From Streptomyces sp. NBC_00457 (GTDB lineage: Bacteria; Actinomycetota; Actinomycetes; Streptomycetales; Streptomycetaceae): DNA of 64,000 nucleotides. The notes under the pieces are model-generated. The model did no database searches and had not been told where the DNA came from. It was given only the letters and a program-made list of their open reading frames with translations. Location: assembly GCF_036014015.1 (NCBI RefSeq), contig NZ_CP107905.1, positions 6,262,001 to 6,326,000 of the forward strand, in the 5' to 3' direction. Below, piece after piece: positions 1-8,635 of this stretch (the first letter of the stretch is position 1; each line of letters starts with the position of its first letter). The position numbers were made by a program, and so were the translations under genes.

Positions 1-536
1 TGTTCGCCGCCAAGGGGTACGACGACACGACACTCGACGAGATCGCTGCCGCGGCGGGTGTCTCCAAGCGGACCCTGTTCAACTACTTCCGCAGCAAGGA
101 AGACCTCGCCCTCAACGGCCTTGCCGAGCAGGGTGAATTGATCGCCGCGCGGCTCGCCGAGCGCCCGGCCGACGAGGACCCGTGGACGTCGCTGCGTGCG
201 GCGTTCCAGGCGCTCGAGGAGATGGAGACCACCGCCGAGCGGCGGCTCGAGCTGGTCACCCTGCTGTTCGGCAATGAATCCCTGCGCGCCGGCCACGCCG
301 AGAAGCAGGCGCGCTGGCAGGACCTGTTCGCGCCGCTGATCGAGCCGCGACTGCCCGACTCCGACCACCGTGCCCTGCAGGCGCGCGCGATCGCCGCCGC
401 GGCGATCACCTGCCTCCAGGCAGCAGTAGAAGAGTGGATGCGCCTGGGCGGAGAGGTCGACCAGCTCGACCTCTACGACGCGGCAGTGCAGGCCATCCGC
501 CGCCCGGCCTCACAACCAGAGAAGAAGACGACATGA
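1..536 (+). CDS. TetR-family transcriptional regulator, 5' end cut by window edge
   Basis: Reading frame 3 is open from the first base. The visible start holds most of a TetR helix-turn-helix (LDEIAAAAGVSKRTLFNYF, then RSKEDL), so the gene begins only a few dozen codons outside the window. The rest is the usual helical ligand-binding domain, with 'VTLLFGNESLRAGHAEKQ' typical of TetR proteins. The stop overlaps the start of the next gene (ATGA), so the two are translationally coupled and probably share a ligand or stress response. TetR proteins normally repress their neighbours; the ligand cannot be read from sequence. Confidence 0.9.
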   Translation, partial: FAAKGYDDTTLDEIAAAAGVSKRTLFNYFRSKEDLALNGLAEQGELIAARLAERPADEDPWTSLRAAFQALEEMETTAERRLELVTLLFGNESLRAGHAEKQARWQDLFAPLIEPRLPDSDHRALQARAIAAAAITCLQAAVEEWMRLGGEVDQLDLYDAAVQAIRRPASQPEKKTT

Positions 537-1336
537 GCAAGCGCCTGCCCCCCGCCGACCTGCCGAACATGGCCGCCGCCCTCCGCGCCGAACGCGCCGA
601 GATGCTGAACTTCACCAGCGGCCTCACCGACGACGAATGGACCGCGCCCAGCGCCGCGGCCGGATGGCGCATCGCCGACGTCGTCGCCCACATCGGTGCC
701 ACGGCCCGGAGCTTCTACATGCCCTCCGGAATACGCACGACCTTCGCCGCCAGCCTGGAACAGGCCAACGAAGACCCCGTCGGCCGACGGCGGAACTGGA
801 GCCGCGCCAAGGTGATGGCCGAGTACGAGGGCGCCAGCCGACGAGCCACCACGATCCTCGACGTGGTCAGACGCACGCCCGCCGCCCGAGTGCGGGTACC
901 GCTGGCCGAACTCGGTCGCTTCCCCCTGGGTCTGCTGATGGCCGGCGCCCTCGTCTTCGACCACCACACCCACCTGCGCCACGACATGGCCCCGGCGCTC
1001 GGCCGGCCCGCGCCGCCCACCGACGCGGACAGGATGCGCGCGGTCCTGACGTGGATGATCGCCGTACTGAGCAATCAGGTCGCGCAGGCGCCGGTCGCCG
1101 GGCTGGACGCCCGCGTCGCACTGACCCTCACCGGCCCCGGCGGCGGGACCTGGTGGTTCGACGAGGCAGGCGGCCTGGCTCCGTCCGACGGCAAGGTGGC
1201 CGCGCATGTCACCGCCCCCGCGCTGACCTTCCCCGACTGGGGCACGCAGCGGTCGTCCTGGCGTGACAGCGACGTGACGGTCACCGGCGACGCCGAACTC
1301 GCCGCCCGCTTCCTCGACGTCGTCAACGTCATCTGA
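533..1336 (+). CDS. Maleylpyruvate isomerase-family (DinB-like, mycothiol-dependent) protein
   Basis: A 267-residue protein starting at the ATG that overlaps the TetR stop by four bases. The N-terminal half resembles the MDMPI/DinB metal-binding four-helix fold: 'GWRIADVVAHIGAT' (His53) and 'DHHTHLRHD' (residues 143-151) supply candidate metal-ligand histidines. The C-terminal half is a small alpha/beta (SCP-like) domain ending in 'VTVTGDAELAARFLDV'. Family members use mycothiol as cofactor in isomerase or thiol-transfer reactions in the cytoplasm. The substrate is unknown. An upstream in-frame start near 434 exists but lies inside the TetR gene and lacks support. Confidence 0.75.
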   Translation: MSKRLPPADLPNMAAALRAERAEMLNFTSGLTDDEWTAPSAAAGWRIADVVAHIGATARSFYMPSGIRTTFAASLEQANEDPVGRRRNWSRAKVMAEYEGASRRATTILDVVRRTPAARVRVPLAELGRFPLGLLMAGALVFDHHTHLRHDMAPALGRPAPPTDADRMRAVLTWMIAVLSNQVAQAPVAGLDARVALTLTGPGGGTWWFDEAGGLAPSDGKVAAHVTAPALTFPDWGTQRSSWRDSDVTVTGDAELAARFLDVVNVI

Positions 1337-1377
1337 CCGGGGCGGCCCGGGATTTGCTGGCCTCGTCCTCGTCCTCC

Positions 1378-1402
1378 TCACCGGGCACCGTCCGCCCGGT
1401 GA
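1378..1402. terminator. Hairpin between convergent genes
   Basis: TCACCGGGC and GCCCGGTGA form a 9-bp perfect stem around a 7-nt loop. It lies between the isomerase-like gene (+) and the glutathione peroxidase gene (-), where a bidirectional terminator is expected. There is no clear T-run, which is usual in Streptomyces. Confidence 0.5.
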
Positions 1403-1451
1403 CAAGGACGCTCACCCTTGCCCCACAGGCAAGGTCAAGGGCAAGAAGCCG

Positions 1452-1958
1452 CTAGGCCAGCTGGGCCTCCACCGCCGCCACGATCTCCGCCGACTCCGGC
1501 TCGGTCTGCGGTGAGAAGCGGGCGACGACCTCGCCGTCGCGGCCGATCAGGAACTTCTCGAAGTTCCAGCGGATGTCGCCGGCGTGGCCCTCGGCGTCGG
1601 CGAAGCCGGTGAGGCGCTCGTACAGCGCGTGCCGGTCGTCCCCGTTGACCTCGACCTTCTCGGTCATCGGGAAGGTCACGCCGTACGTCGCCGAGCAGAA
1701 CTCGGCGATCTCCTCGGAGCTGCCGGGCTCCTGGCCCATGAACTGGTTGCAGGGCACGCCGAGCACGGTGAAGCCCTGCGCGGCGTAACGCTCCTGGAGC
1801 CGCTCCAGGCCCGCGTACTGCGGGGTCAGCCCGCACTTGGAGGCCACGTTCACGATGAGGACGGCCTTGCCCTTGTACTGGCCGAGGTCCGCCGCACCGC
1901 CCTGGAGCGCAGCGATGTCGACGTCGAGTACGGAATTGCCGGTGGTGTCAGTAGTCAT
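1452..1958 (-). CDS. Glutathione/thiol peroxidase (GPx family)
   Basis: A 168-residue protein of normal GPx length. It has the peroxidatic cysteine in 'VASKCGLTPQY' (Cys42), the conserved 'GVPCNQF' block with a second Cys and the catalytic Gln, and 'IRWNFEKFLIGRDG' carrying the catalytic Trp/Asn. In actinobacteria these enzymes reduce peroxides with thioredoxin or mycothiol-linked reductants rather than glutathione. There is no signal peptide, so it is cytoplasmic. It is transcribed away from the ArsR regulator 9 bp upstream on the same strand and may be read from that regulator's promoter. Confidence 0.92.
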   Translation of the reverse strand: MTTDTTGNSVLDVDIAALQGGAADLGQYKGKAVLIVNVASKCGLTPQYAGLERLQERYAAQGFTVLGVPCNQFMGQEPGSSEEIAEFCSATYGVTFPMTEKVEVNGDDRHALYERLTGFADAEGHAGDIRWNFEKFLIGRDGEVVARFSPQTEPESAEIVAAVEAQLA

Positions 1959-1967
1959 GAGCGGATG

Positions 1968-2951
1968 CTAACCGCGACAGGTGTCGGCACCGTTCTGAGC
2001 GTCGACGAGAACCTGCCCCGCCGCCGTCCGCGAGTACAGCACCGACCGGCCCGCCCTACGCCGTTCCACCAGCCCCGCGTCCAGCAGGATCTTCACATGG
2101 CGGCCGACCGAGCCGAGGCCCTGGCCGGTCAGGGCGACGAGCTGGGTCGTGCTCAGCGGGGAGTCGAGCAGGACGAGCAGGGCGGCCCGCGCGGTGCCGA
2201 GCAGCGCGCCGAGGCTCGCGGGCGGAGGTCTGTCCGATACGTCGGCCAGGGCGCCCCTGCACGGGTAGATCACCGCGTATCGGCGCTCGGGTTCCGCCCA
2301 GGACACCCAGCCCGCCTTCGGAGTCACCGGCACGAACACCAGCTCCGCGCCGGAGATCTCGCGGGGCGGATATTCGTGCAGGTTGACCTGGAACCGGCTG
2401 TCGCCGAGCCAGCGTGTCCCGGGCCGCAGCCCATCCAGTACGGCCGCCCAGCCGCCCCGGCTCACCTGCGCGAGCCGGGCGATCACGTCGGCCTCCAGGA
2501 TGCGCCGTCGCCGGGGCCAGTACGGCCGTACGGTCTCGGTCCAGACGTAGGACAGGAGGTCGGCCGCGCGGTCGGGGAGGTCGTCGCGGTCGAGGGCGGT
2601 GGGGAGGGGGCCGGCGAGGGAGACCTTCAGGTGCGCGCGGGCGTCCTCCGGGCGGGCCGCGCGGACGCGGGCGAGGCCCTCCTCGAAGGTCTCGCCGTCG
2701 CGTGGAGTGGGGGTGAGGAAGTCGGCGATCCAGCTGCGGCCGAGTCCGGAGCGGACGAGGAGAGCGGTGACGGGGTCTATGTCCAAGTGCTGCTGGTAGG
2801 CGGGGAGATGGGCTTGCAGCCAGGCACGCTCGCCGGGGTGCGCGGCCGTGCCCGCGTGCAGCAGCTTCAGGCTCGCGAAGGTCTCGGCGAGCGGGGAGAG
2901 GACGAAGCGGCTGCGGGCGAGGGTGTCGGCGTTGATCTGCCACCAGCCCAT
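1968..2951 (-). CDS. ArsR-type winged-helix transcriptional regulator with long N-terminal domain
   Basis: About 327 residues from the ATG beginning MGWWQINADTL. The first ~230 residues form a domain seen in actinobacterial ArsR-like regulators. The C-terminal ~90 residues carry the winged helix: 'LGTARAALLVLLDSPLSTTQ', then 'VGRHVKILLDAGLVERRR' and 'SVLYSRTAAG'. It is divergent from the MFS gene at 3023, with only 71 bp between them, so it probably controls that exporter and itself. The open frame continues upstream of the chosen start, but that extension is arginine-rich and runs into the neighbour's start region. Confidence 0.8.
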   Translation of the reverse strand: MGWWQINADTLARSRFVLSPLAETFASLKLLHAGTAAHPGERAWLQAHLPAYQQHLDIDPVTALLVRSGLGRSWIADFLTPTPRDGETFEEGLARVRAARPEDARAHLKVSLAGPLPTALDRDDLPDRAADLLSYVWTETVRPYWPRRRRILEADVIARLAQVSRGGWAAVLDGLRPGTRWLGDSRFQVNLHEYPPREISGAELVFVPVTPKAGWVSWAEPERRYAVIYPCRGALADVSDRPPPASLGALLGTARAALLVLLDSPLSTTQLVALTGQGLGSVGRHVKILLDAGLVERRRAGRSVLYSRTAAGQVLVDAQNGADTCRG

Positions 2952-3022
2952 GGACGTACGCCACCTTTCGCTTCTGCGCGAAACAATAACTCCCGCGACC
3001 GTGGGCGCCCGAGACTCCGCGC

Positions 3023-4252
3023 ATGACCAAAAGCGTGACCGACGGCGTGACCGACGGCGTGACCCACGGCTACAAGTCCCTGTTCCGGACACCGGAGTTC
3101 ACTCCGCTCTTCCTCACCTCCGCGGCGAGCGTCGCCGCGCAGACGATGGCCGGGCTGGCGCTCGGCACGCTCGTCTACCGGGCGACCGCGTCACCGCTGC
3201 TGTCGGCGGTGAGCATGTTCGGTCCGTCGCTGGCACAGATGGTGGGCGCGACGCTGCTGATGTCGGGCGCGGACCGGCTGCCGCCGAGGGCGACGCTGGC
3301 GGGTATCTCGGTCGCCTTAGGGGCCGCTACGGCCGTGCTGGCCGCGCCCGGACTGCCGATCTGGGCGGTCTTCGTCGTCGTCCTGGCGCAGGGGCTGGTC
3401 GCGTCGCTCGGCGGGGGAGTGCGGTGGGGGCTGCTGAACGAGGTGGTGGCCAAGGGCGGGTTCATGCTGGGGCGTTCGGTCTTCAACATGATGAGCGGGC
3501 TCGTGCAGATCACCGGATACGCGGTGGGCGGCGCGCTGCTGGCGGTCCTGTCCCCGGGCACAGTCCTGCTGCTCGCGGCGGTGCTGCACGGCACGGCCGC
3601 GCTCGGCCTCCGGCTCGGCCTGACGGCCCGCCCACCGCGCGCGTCGGGCCGCCCGTCGGTGACGGCGACCTGGCGCGCGAACGCCCTGCTGTGGTCGTCC
3701 CGCCCACGCCGGTACGTCTTTCTCGCCCTCTGGATCCCCAACGGTCTGGTGGTCGGCTGCGAGTCGCTGTACGTCTCCTACGCCCCCGCCGACGCGGGCA
3801 CCTTGTTCGCCTGTGCGGCGCTGGGGATGTTCGTCGGGGACGTGACGGTGGGCCGGTTGCTGCCGCGGAGGGTGCGCGGACGGCTCGGCGTACCGCTGCT
3901 GGTCCTGCTGGCGACCCCGTACGCCTTCTTCTTCCTCCACCCGCCACTCCCGCTCGCCGCGGTCGCGGTCACCCTCGCGTCGGTCGGGTTCGGCGCGAGC
4001 CTGGTGCAGCAGGAGCGGTTGATGTCCCTCACCCCGGACGAACTCGCGGGCCAAGCCCTGGGCTTGCACTCCTCCGGAATGCTCACGATGCAGGGCGTGA
4101 GCGCGGCACTGGCGGGGTCCGTGGCCCAACTGACCTCGCCGGCAACCGCGATGACCGTCATGGCGCTGGTGTCGCTCGGGGTGACGGCGGCGCTGGCACC
4201 CGGGTTGTGGCAGACGCGTGAGCCCTACGGCTTGCGCCCCACGCCGCAGTAG
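3023..4252 (+). CDS. MFS transporter (putative exporter)
   Basis: 409 residues with about 12 hydrophobic segments, including 'MAGLALGTLVYRATASPLL' early and 'VAVTLASVGFGASLVQQER' late. The overall layout is that of macrolide/drug-efflux MFS proteins of actinobacteria. The N-terminus contains a tiny tandem repeat (VTDGVTDGVTHG) from a 12-bp duplication just after the start. It is divergently paired with the ArsR-type regulator, which suggests regulator-controlled efflux. The 3' end overlaps the convergent methyltransferase by 28 bp. The substrate is unknown. Confidence 0.85.
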   Translation: MTKSVTDGVTDGVTHGYKSLFRTPEFTPLFLTSAASVAAQTMAGLALGTLVYRATASPLLSAVSMFGPSLAQMVGATLLMSGADRLPPRATLAGISVALGAATAVLAAPGLPIWAVFVVVLAQGLVASLGGGVRWGLLNEVVAKGGFMLGRSVFNMMSGLVQITGYAVGGALLAVLSPGTVLLLAAVLHGTAALGLRLGLTARPPRASGRPSVTATWRANALLWSSRPRRYVFLALWIPNGLVVGCESLYVSYAPADAGTLFACAALGMFVGDVTVGRLLPRRVRGRLGVPLLVLLATPYAFFFLHPPLPLAAVAVTLASVGFGASLVQQERLMSLTPDELAGQALGLHSSGMLTMQGVSAALAGSVAQLTSPATAMTVMALVSLGVTAALAPGLWQTREPYGLRPTPQ

Positions 4253-4995
4253 GCGTCGACGGCGACCGGGTCGCCGTACTCCGGGCGCCACTCGGTGACC
4301 TGGACGACGCCGGGCTCCACGAGTTCGAGGCCGTCGAAGTATCCGGTGATCTCCTCGACGCTGCGTACGTGGTACGGCACCGCGCCGCTCGCGTTGTAGG
4401 CCTCCGACGCGGCGATCATGCCCTCGCTGGTGGCGGTGCTGTCGCTGATCACGAGGTAGCTGCCTGGCGGCAGGCCCGCCATGAGCTCACGTACCAGCCC
4501 GCGCGCCTGCTCGTACTCGGCGACGTGGCCGAGGGTGTTGAGGATCATCAGGGCGACCGGCTGAGAGAAGTCGAGGGTGCCGGTGGCGGCTTCCAGGATG
4601 CCCTTCGGGTCGTACAGGTCGGCGTCGAGATACGCGGTCCTGCCCTCGGGTGTGCTCGTGAGCAGGGCGTTGGCGTGGGTCAGCACGATCGGGTCGTTGT
4701 CGACATACACGATCCGGGCGTCCGGTGCCACGCGCTGGGCCACCTCGTGCGTGTTGTCGGCGGTCGGCAGACCGGTGCCGACGTCCAGGAACTGCCGTAT
4801 GCCCTGCTCACCGGCGAGGTGGCGGACGGCACGCCCCAGGAAGTGCCGGCTGGTGACCGCCACGTCGACCAGGCCGGGGAAGATCTCCTTGATGTGGTCC
4901 CCGATCTCGCGGTCGACCGGGTAGTGGTCCTTGCCGCCGACGAAGTAGTTCCAGAAGCGGGCCGAGTGCGGCTTGGTCGTGGGGTCCGACGACAC
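4225..4995 (-). CDS. SAM-dependent methyltransferase (Methyltransf_19 / DUF574 family)
   Basis: 256 residues. 'ARFWNYFVGGKDHYPVDRE' is the signature opening of this large Streptomyces family. It is followed by the SAM-binding motif 'QFLDVGTGLPTADNTHEVA' and acidic loop 'IVYVDNDPIVLTHA'. The family is highly expanded in Streptomyces, and substrates are mostly unknown. It stands alone, convergent with the MFS gene with a 28-bp tail overlap. Start ATG is preceded by an 'aggaggagg'-like stretch at about 5003-5010 on the minus strand. Confidence 0.9.
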   Translation of the reverse strand: MSSDPTTKPHSARFWNYFVGGKDHYPVDREIGDHIKEIFPGLVDVAVTSRHFLGRAVRHLAGEQGIRQFLDVGTGLPTADNTHEVAQRVAPDARIVYVDNDPIVLTHANALLTSTPEGRTAYLDADLYDPKGILEAATGTLDFSQPVALMILNTLGHVAEYEQARGLVRELMAGLPPGSYLVISDSTATSEGMIAASEAYNASGAVPYHVRSVEEITGYFDGLELVEPGVVQVTEWRPEYGDPVAVDAYCGVGRKP

Positions 4996-5134
4996 GGGAG
5001 ACCCTCCTCCTCGGGAGTGCGGGTGATCGGTGCGGTGATCGAGTCACCAACTTAGGTCAACTCGGCGCGTATGCGGGGGTGTTCGAGAAAGCGCTTGCGC
5101 GATGTCTTGACGTGTCCCTGCCCTAGTGGGTTCA

Positions 5135-5148
5135 TGGGAGCGCTCCCA
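5135..5148 (+). promoter_or_regulatory. CebR-type operator (TGGGAGCGCTCCCA)
   Basis: Perfect 14-bp palindrome, identical to the published Streptomyces CebR box (cellobiose/cellotriose-responsive LacI-family repressor). It lies 63-76 bp upstream of the chosen mannanase start, next to a TTGACG -35-like hexamer at 5107-5112, so it would overlap the transcription start. A second partial dyad, aaGCGCtt, lies at 5089-5096. Confidence 0.8.
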
Positions 5149-5210
5149 CATCTCTATCGATGCTCACGTTGCTCACGCTCATTCATTCCTCTGGAGCCTC
5201 TGGAGTCGCA

Positions 5211-6866
5211 GTGAGAACTACGAGAAGCAGCATGAAGAGCGCAAAGAGTCCCGTCACCGCGTTACTGGCCCTCCTGGCCCTCCTCGTGGGCCTGTTGGCC
5301 CTCGGCACGGCCCCCGCCCACGCGGAGCCGCCCGGCGCCCGGGCCACCGGCCTCCACATCAGCGACGGCCGTCTGCTCGAAGGCAACGGCAACGACTTCG
5401 TCATGCGCGGCGTGAACCACGCCCACACCTGGTACCCCGGCGAGACGCAGTCCCTGGCGGACATCAAGGCGTTCGGCGCCAACACCGTCCGGGTCGTCCT
5501 CTCCAACGGCCACCGCTGGACGCGCAACAGCGCCGAGGACGTGGCCGCGGTCGTCGCGGACTGCAAGGCCAACCGGCTGATCTGCGTGCTGGAGGTGCAC
5601 GACACCACCGGCTACGGCGAGGAGGCCGCGGCCGCCACGCTGGACTCGGCGGCCGACTACTGGATCGGCCTCAAGGACGTCCTGGCCGGCCAGGAGAACT
5701 ACGTCATCGTCAACATCGGCAACGAGCCCTGGGGCAACACGAACCCCGCCGGCTGGACCGCCCCGACCGTCGCCGCCGTACAGAAGCTGCGGTCGGCCGG
5801 ATTCGAGCACACGATCATGGTGGACGCGCCCAACTGGGGCCAGGACTGGCAGGGCGTGATGCGGGCGAACGCCCGGACCGTGTACGACGCCGACCCCACC
5901 GGCAACCTGATCTTCTCCATCCACATGTACAGCGTCTTCGACACGGCACAGGAGATCACCGACTACCTGAACGCCTTCGTGACGGCCCGACTGCCCATCC
6001 TGATAGGCGAGTTCGGCGGTCCTCCCGACCAGTACGGCGACCCCGACGAGGACACGATGATGGCGGCGGCCGAGCAGCTCGACCTCGGCTACCTGGCCTG
6101 GTCCTGGAGCGGCAACACCGACCCGATCCTCGACCTGGCGATCGACTTCGACCCGGGCCGGCTCAGCTCCTGGGGCCAGCGCATCTTCAACGGCCCGAAC
6201 GGCATCGTCCAGACGTCGAAGGAGGCCACGATCTTCGGCGGCACGGGGGCGGACACCCAGGCCCCGACGGCCCCCGGCACACCGACGGCGTCCTCCGTGA
6301 CCGCCACGTCGGCCACCCTCACCTGGCCCGCCGCCACGGACAACGTGGCCGTCACCGCGTACGACGTGATCCGGGTCCAGGGGATGTCCGATCTGCCGGT
6401 CGCCGCTTCGAGTACGAACACCGTCACCCTCACCGGCCTCACCCCCGACACGACGTACACCTTCGCCGTCCACGCCCGCGACGCCGCCGGCAACCGCTCG
6501 GCACGCTCGGCGACGGTGAGCGTCACGACGGACGAGGCGGCGGGGGTGGGCTGCTCGGTGGGCTACCGGGCGGTGCACGAGTGGACGGGCGGCTTCCAGG
6601 GCGAGATCGTGATCCGCAACACCGGCACGACGCCGCTCACCGGGTGGAGCCTGGCCTTCACCTTCGCCGACGGACAGACCGTCACCAACATGTGGGGCGG
6701 GACGGCGACCCAGAACGCGGGCACGGTGACGGTATCGCCCGCGTCGTACACGTCCACCATCCCGGCGGCGGGCTCGGTGACGGTCGGGTTCACGGGGAGC
6801 AAGGGAGCCACGAACACGGCACCGACGTCCTTCAGGCTCAACGGGGCGGTCTGCGCAAGCGCGTGA
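5211..6866 (+). CDS. Secreted GH5 endo-beta-1,4-mannanase with FN3 and CBM2 modules
   Basis: From the GTG start (GGAG at 5202-5205) the protein is about 551 residues. A basic N-terminus and long hydrophobic core end in 'GTAPAHA', a Sec signal peptide. Residues ~45-350 are a GH5 barrel: acid/base Glu172 in 'NIGNEPWG' and nucleophile Glu267 in 'LIGEFGGP', with 'GVNHAHTWYPGET' typical of bacterial GH5 mannanases. Residues ~355-440 are a fibronectin-III module. Residues ~450-551 are a family-2 carbohydrate-binding module bounded by two Cys and containing three exposed-type Trp. It would cleave beta-mannan outside the cell. The CebR box upstream ties it to plant-wall oligosaccharide sensing. An ATG at 5160 is a weaker alternative start; cellulase activity cannot be excluded. 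Confidence 0.88.
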   Translation: MRTTRSSMKSAKSPVTALLALLALLVGLLALGTAPAHAEPPGARATGLHISDGRLLEGNGNDFVMRGVNHAHTWYPGETQSLADIKAFGANTVRVVLSNGHRWTRNSAEDVAAVVADCKANRLICVLEVHDTTGYGEEAAAATLDSAADYWIGLKDVLAGQENYVIVNIGNEPWGNTNPAGWTAPTVAAVQKLRSAGFEHTIMVDAPNWGQDWQGVMRANARTVYDADPTGNLIFSIHMYSVFDTAQEITDYLNAFVTARLPILIGEFGGPPDQYGDPDEDTMMAAAEQLDLGYLAWSWSGNTDPILDLAIDFDPGRLSSWGQRIFNGPNGIVQTSKEATIFGGTGADTQAPTAPGTPTASSVTATSATLTWPAATDNVAVTAYDVIRVQGMSDLPVAASSTNTVTLTGLTPDTTYTFAVHARDAAGNRSARSATVSVTTDEAAGVGCSVGYRAVHEWTGGFQGEIVIRNTGTTPLTGWSLAFTFADGQTVTNMWGGTATQNAGTVTVSPASYTSTIPAAGSVTVGFTGSKGATNTAPTSFRLNGAVCASA

Positions 6867-6871
6867 ACTGT

Positions 6872-7624
6872 CTACTCGTCGTCCCCGACACGCACGACCG
6901 CCAGCGTGATGTTGTCGGGGCCGCCGGCCTCGATGGCGGTCTTCCAGAGTTCGAACGCGGCCCGTCCGTCGTCGTGTTCGCGCATCACCTTGTCGAGGAC
7001 GTCGGTCGGTACCGGGTCGGTCAGACCGTCCGTGCAGATGAGGTAGCGGTCGCCGGGGGACAGGGGCAGGGACGTCACATGGGGGCGGACGGGGCGGTAG
7101 GTCGGGCTGCCGCCCAGGCACTGGGTGACGAGGGAGGTGGTGCGCTGCCCGGGTTCGAGCGGCCCACTGTCGTCGACGCTCACCTGACGCAGCCCGTCGG
7201 GGGAGGCGGCGAAGACGCGGCTGTCGCCCACGTTGAACACGAGCAGCGCATCGGGCTGTACGACGGCGCCGGCCACCGTCGTTCCCATCGTGGCGAGTTC
7301 GCCGCCCGCGTCGCCGCCGGCCGCTTCGTACACGGCGCGGTTGCAGGTGCTCAGGGCGCTGCGTACGGCGTCCTCGTCGCTCAGTGCCGCACCGACCGCC
7401 GCGAGTTGGCGTGCGACCAGGGCGCTGGCCACCTCACCGCCGGGATGCCCGCCGAGTCCGTCGGCGACGGCGACGACGAGCGGTGTGCCCAGCGGGAAGG
7501 CCAGGGTCTGCGGGTTCTCGGTGACGGTGGCGCACAGGGTCCACGGGCCGACGACGAGACTGTCCTCGTTGCGGTCCCTGAGCAGCCCCGGATGACTCAG
7601 CGCACTCACGGCGACGTACGGCAT
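6872..7624 (-). CDS. PP2C-family serine/threonine protein phosphatase
   Basis: 250 residues with the metal-dependent phosphatase motifs in order: 'RDRNED' (N-terminal Asp/Glu), 'VADGLGGHPGGEVAS', 'GTTVAGAVV', 'NVGDSRVFA', 'CTDGLTDPV' and 'GGPDNITLAVV'. These acidic residues bind two Mn/Mg ions. It has no membrane segment or extra sensor domain, so it is a soluble PstP-like phosphatase without the C-terminal anchor. It stops 5 bp from the mannanase stop (convergent). No kinase gene is adjacent. Confidence 0.92.
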   Translation of the reverse strand: MPYVAVSALSHPGLLRDRNEDSLVVGPWTLCATVTENPQTLAFPLGTPLVVAVADGLGGHPGGEVASALVARQLAAVGAALSDEDAVRSALSTCNRAVYEAAGGDAGGELATMGTTVAGAVVQPDALLVFNVGDSRVFAASPDGLRQVSVDDSGPLEPGQRTTSLVTQCLGGSPTYRPVRPHVTSLPLSPGDRYLICTDGLTDPVPTDVLDKVMREHDDGRAAFELWKTAIEAGGPDNITLAVVRVGDDE

Positions 7625-7667
7625 ACGACACCATCACCGCCCACCGCGTCCACCGCTGTCCTGTCGT

Positions 7668-8099
7668 TCACTGCTCCCTTTCCACGTACTCCTTGAAGGA
7701 CTCCAGATCACCGCGGACGAGCCGCTCGATCGCGTTCGCCTGCGCGAATCCCTTCGGCCCGCCGAAGATCTCCCTGATGGTGCCGGGGTCGTACTCGAGT
7801 CGCGCCTGGACCCGGGTGTGGTTCTGGTCGGTCGGCTGCAGCGAGAAGGAGCCCGTCAGCTCCGCGGCACCCGTGGTGTGCCACTCCATCACACGTTCGT
7901 CGCCGTGGTCGGAGACTTCGGCCGCGAACTCCCGTGCCCGTCCGCCGGCTTCGACGTCCAGATGCGCCCGCCCCCGCGCCTCCGGACGGGCGCCCCGCAC
8001 TCCCGCCACGAAGCGCGGATAGTCCTCCACCCGGTGCAGTCTGTCCCAGGCCCTGTCCACCGGGACTGCGACATCGATGTGCTCTTCGAGGGTGCTCAT
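7668..8099 (-). CDS. SRPBCC-fold (polyketide cyclase/START-like) protein
   Basis: 143 residues from the ATG with RBS GGAGG at 8105-8111. 'MSTLEEHIDVAVPVDRAWDRL' and 'VEDYPRFVAGVRG' open a classic SRPBCC helix-grip fold, and 'DQNHTRVQARLEYDPGTIRE' is the matching strand pair. Such proteins bind small hydrophobic ligands or act as aromatases/cyclases; many Streptomyces copies have no known role. It lies 43 bp downstream of the PP2C start on the same strand, so it would be the upstream gene of a possible two-gene unit. Confidence 0.8.
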   Translation of the reverse strand: MSTLEEHIDVAVPVDRAWDRLHRVEDYPRFVAGVRGARPEARGRAHLDVEAGGRAREFAAEVSDHGDERVMEWHTTGAAELTGSFSLQPTDQNHTRVQARLEYDPGTIREIFGGPKGFAQANAIERLVRGDLESFKEYVEREQ

Positions 8100-8240
8100 G
8101 GCCCACCTCCGGGTTCGGCTCATGACGCACGGTCCTATGTGTCCTGTGCTTCCAGTGTGCGCCCGGTTCGGGGCCGTCCGGGTGCTTCCTCGCCGGCTCG
8201 CGGATCACGGCGCGTCGCTGGTTTCTATCACCATTTTTCA

Positions 8241-8288
8241 TATTAACCTCCCGTAACTGTAGGAAGTCGATCTGTCGCGGATCGCACA
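8241..8288 (+). promoter_or_regulatory. Promoter-region motif shared with the paralogue at 13139
   Basis: TATTAACCTCCCG at 8241-8253 and GGATCGCACAC at 8279-8289 lie 80 and 42 bp upstream of the start at 8321. The same two elements (TATTAACCTCTCG and GGATCGCATAC) precede the paralogous gene on the minus strand at 13557-13517. They stand in a locally AT-rich stretch. Confidence 0.55.
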
Positions 8289-8320
8289 CACCAGCACCAC
8301 ACCTCACTTCCGGAGATGAC

Positions 8321-8593
8321 ATGCACAAGCTTCACAAGGCTGCCGTCGTGGTCGTCGCTCTCGGCAGCGTCGGGATCCTGAGCGCCGGCACCGCCTCCGC
8401 CAACGACGGGCACGGCGGCAAGAGCGTCATGCAGAGCTCGCACTGCAAGTCGCACGACCTGAACGTCGACGTCCTCGGCCAGGTCGGCATCCTCAACGGC
8501 GTCCTGGGCAACGCGCTCAACGGCGAGGGCAAGGCGGGAAGCCAGGACACCCACGTGGGCTCGACCATGGGCTGCAACAACAGCGCCTTCTAA
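8321..8593 (+). CDS. Small secreted protein with conserved C-terminal GCNN motif
   Basis: 90 residues with a Sec signal peptide ending 'AGTASA' and good RBS (CCGGAG, 8310-8315). The ~63-residue mature peptide has two cysteines: one in 'SSHCKSHDLNVDV' and one in the terminal 'VGSTMGCNNSAF'. The pattern C-x3-D-x-N-x-D-V-x-G-Q ... Q-x-T-x-[VI]-G-S-x-[ML]-GCNN is shared with the protein encoded at 13139-13489. Length and export resemble chaplins and rodlins, but the chaplin repeat is absent. A surface or envelope peptide with one disulfide is an inference; the function is unknown. Confidence 0.8.
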   Translation: MHKLHKAAVVVVALGSVGILSAGTASANDGHGGKSVMQSSHCKSHDLNVDVLGQVGILNGVLGNALNGEGKAGSQDTHVGSTMGCNNSAF

Positions 8594-8635
8594 GGCCGCG
8601 CCTCTTCGGTGAGTACGGGGGCACTCGAAGCCCCA

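Noticed and set aside
5126..7696. 856-codon plus-strand frame over the mannanase
   Set aside because: Out-of-frame shadow of the GH5 gene continuing opposite the PP2C gene; Arg/His/Gly-rich with no signal peptide or catalytic motifs.
8321..8593. Calling the small secreted protein a chaplin
   Set aside because: Size, export and Cys fit, but the chaplin hydrophobic repeat is absent, and the GCNN ending with its paralogue defines a different pattern.
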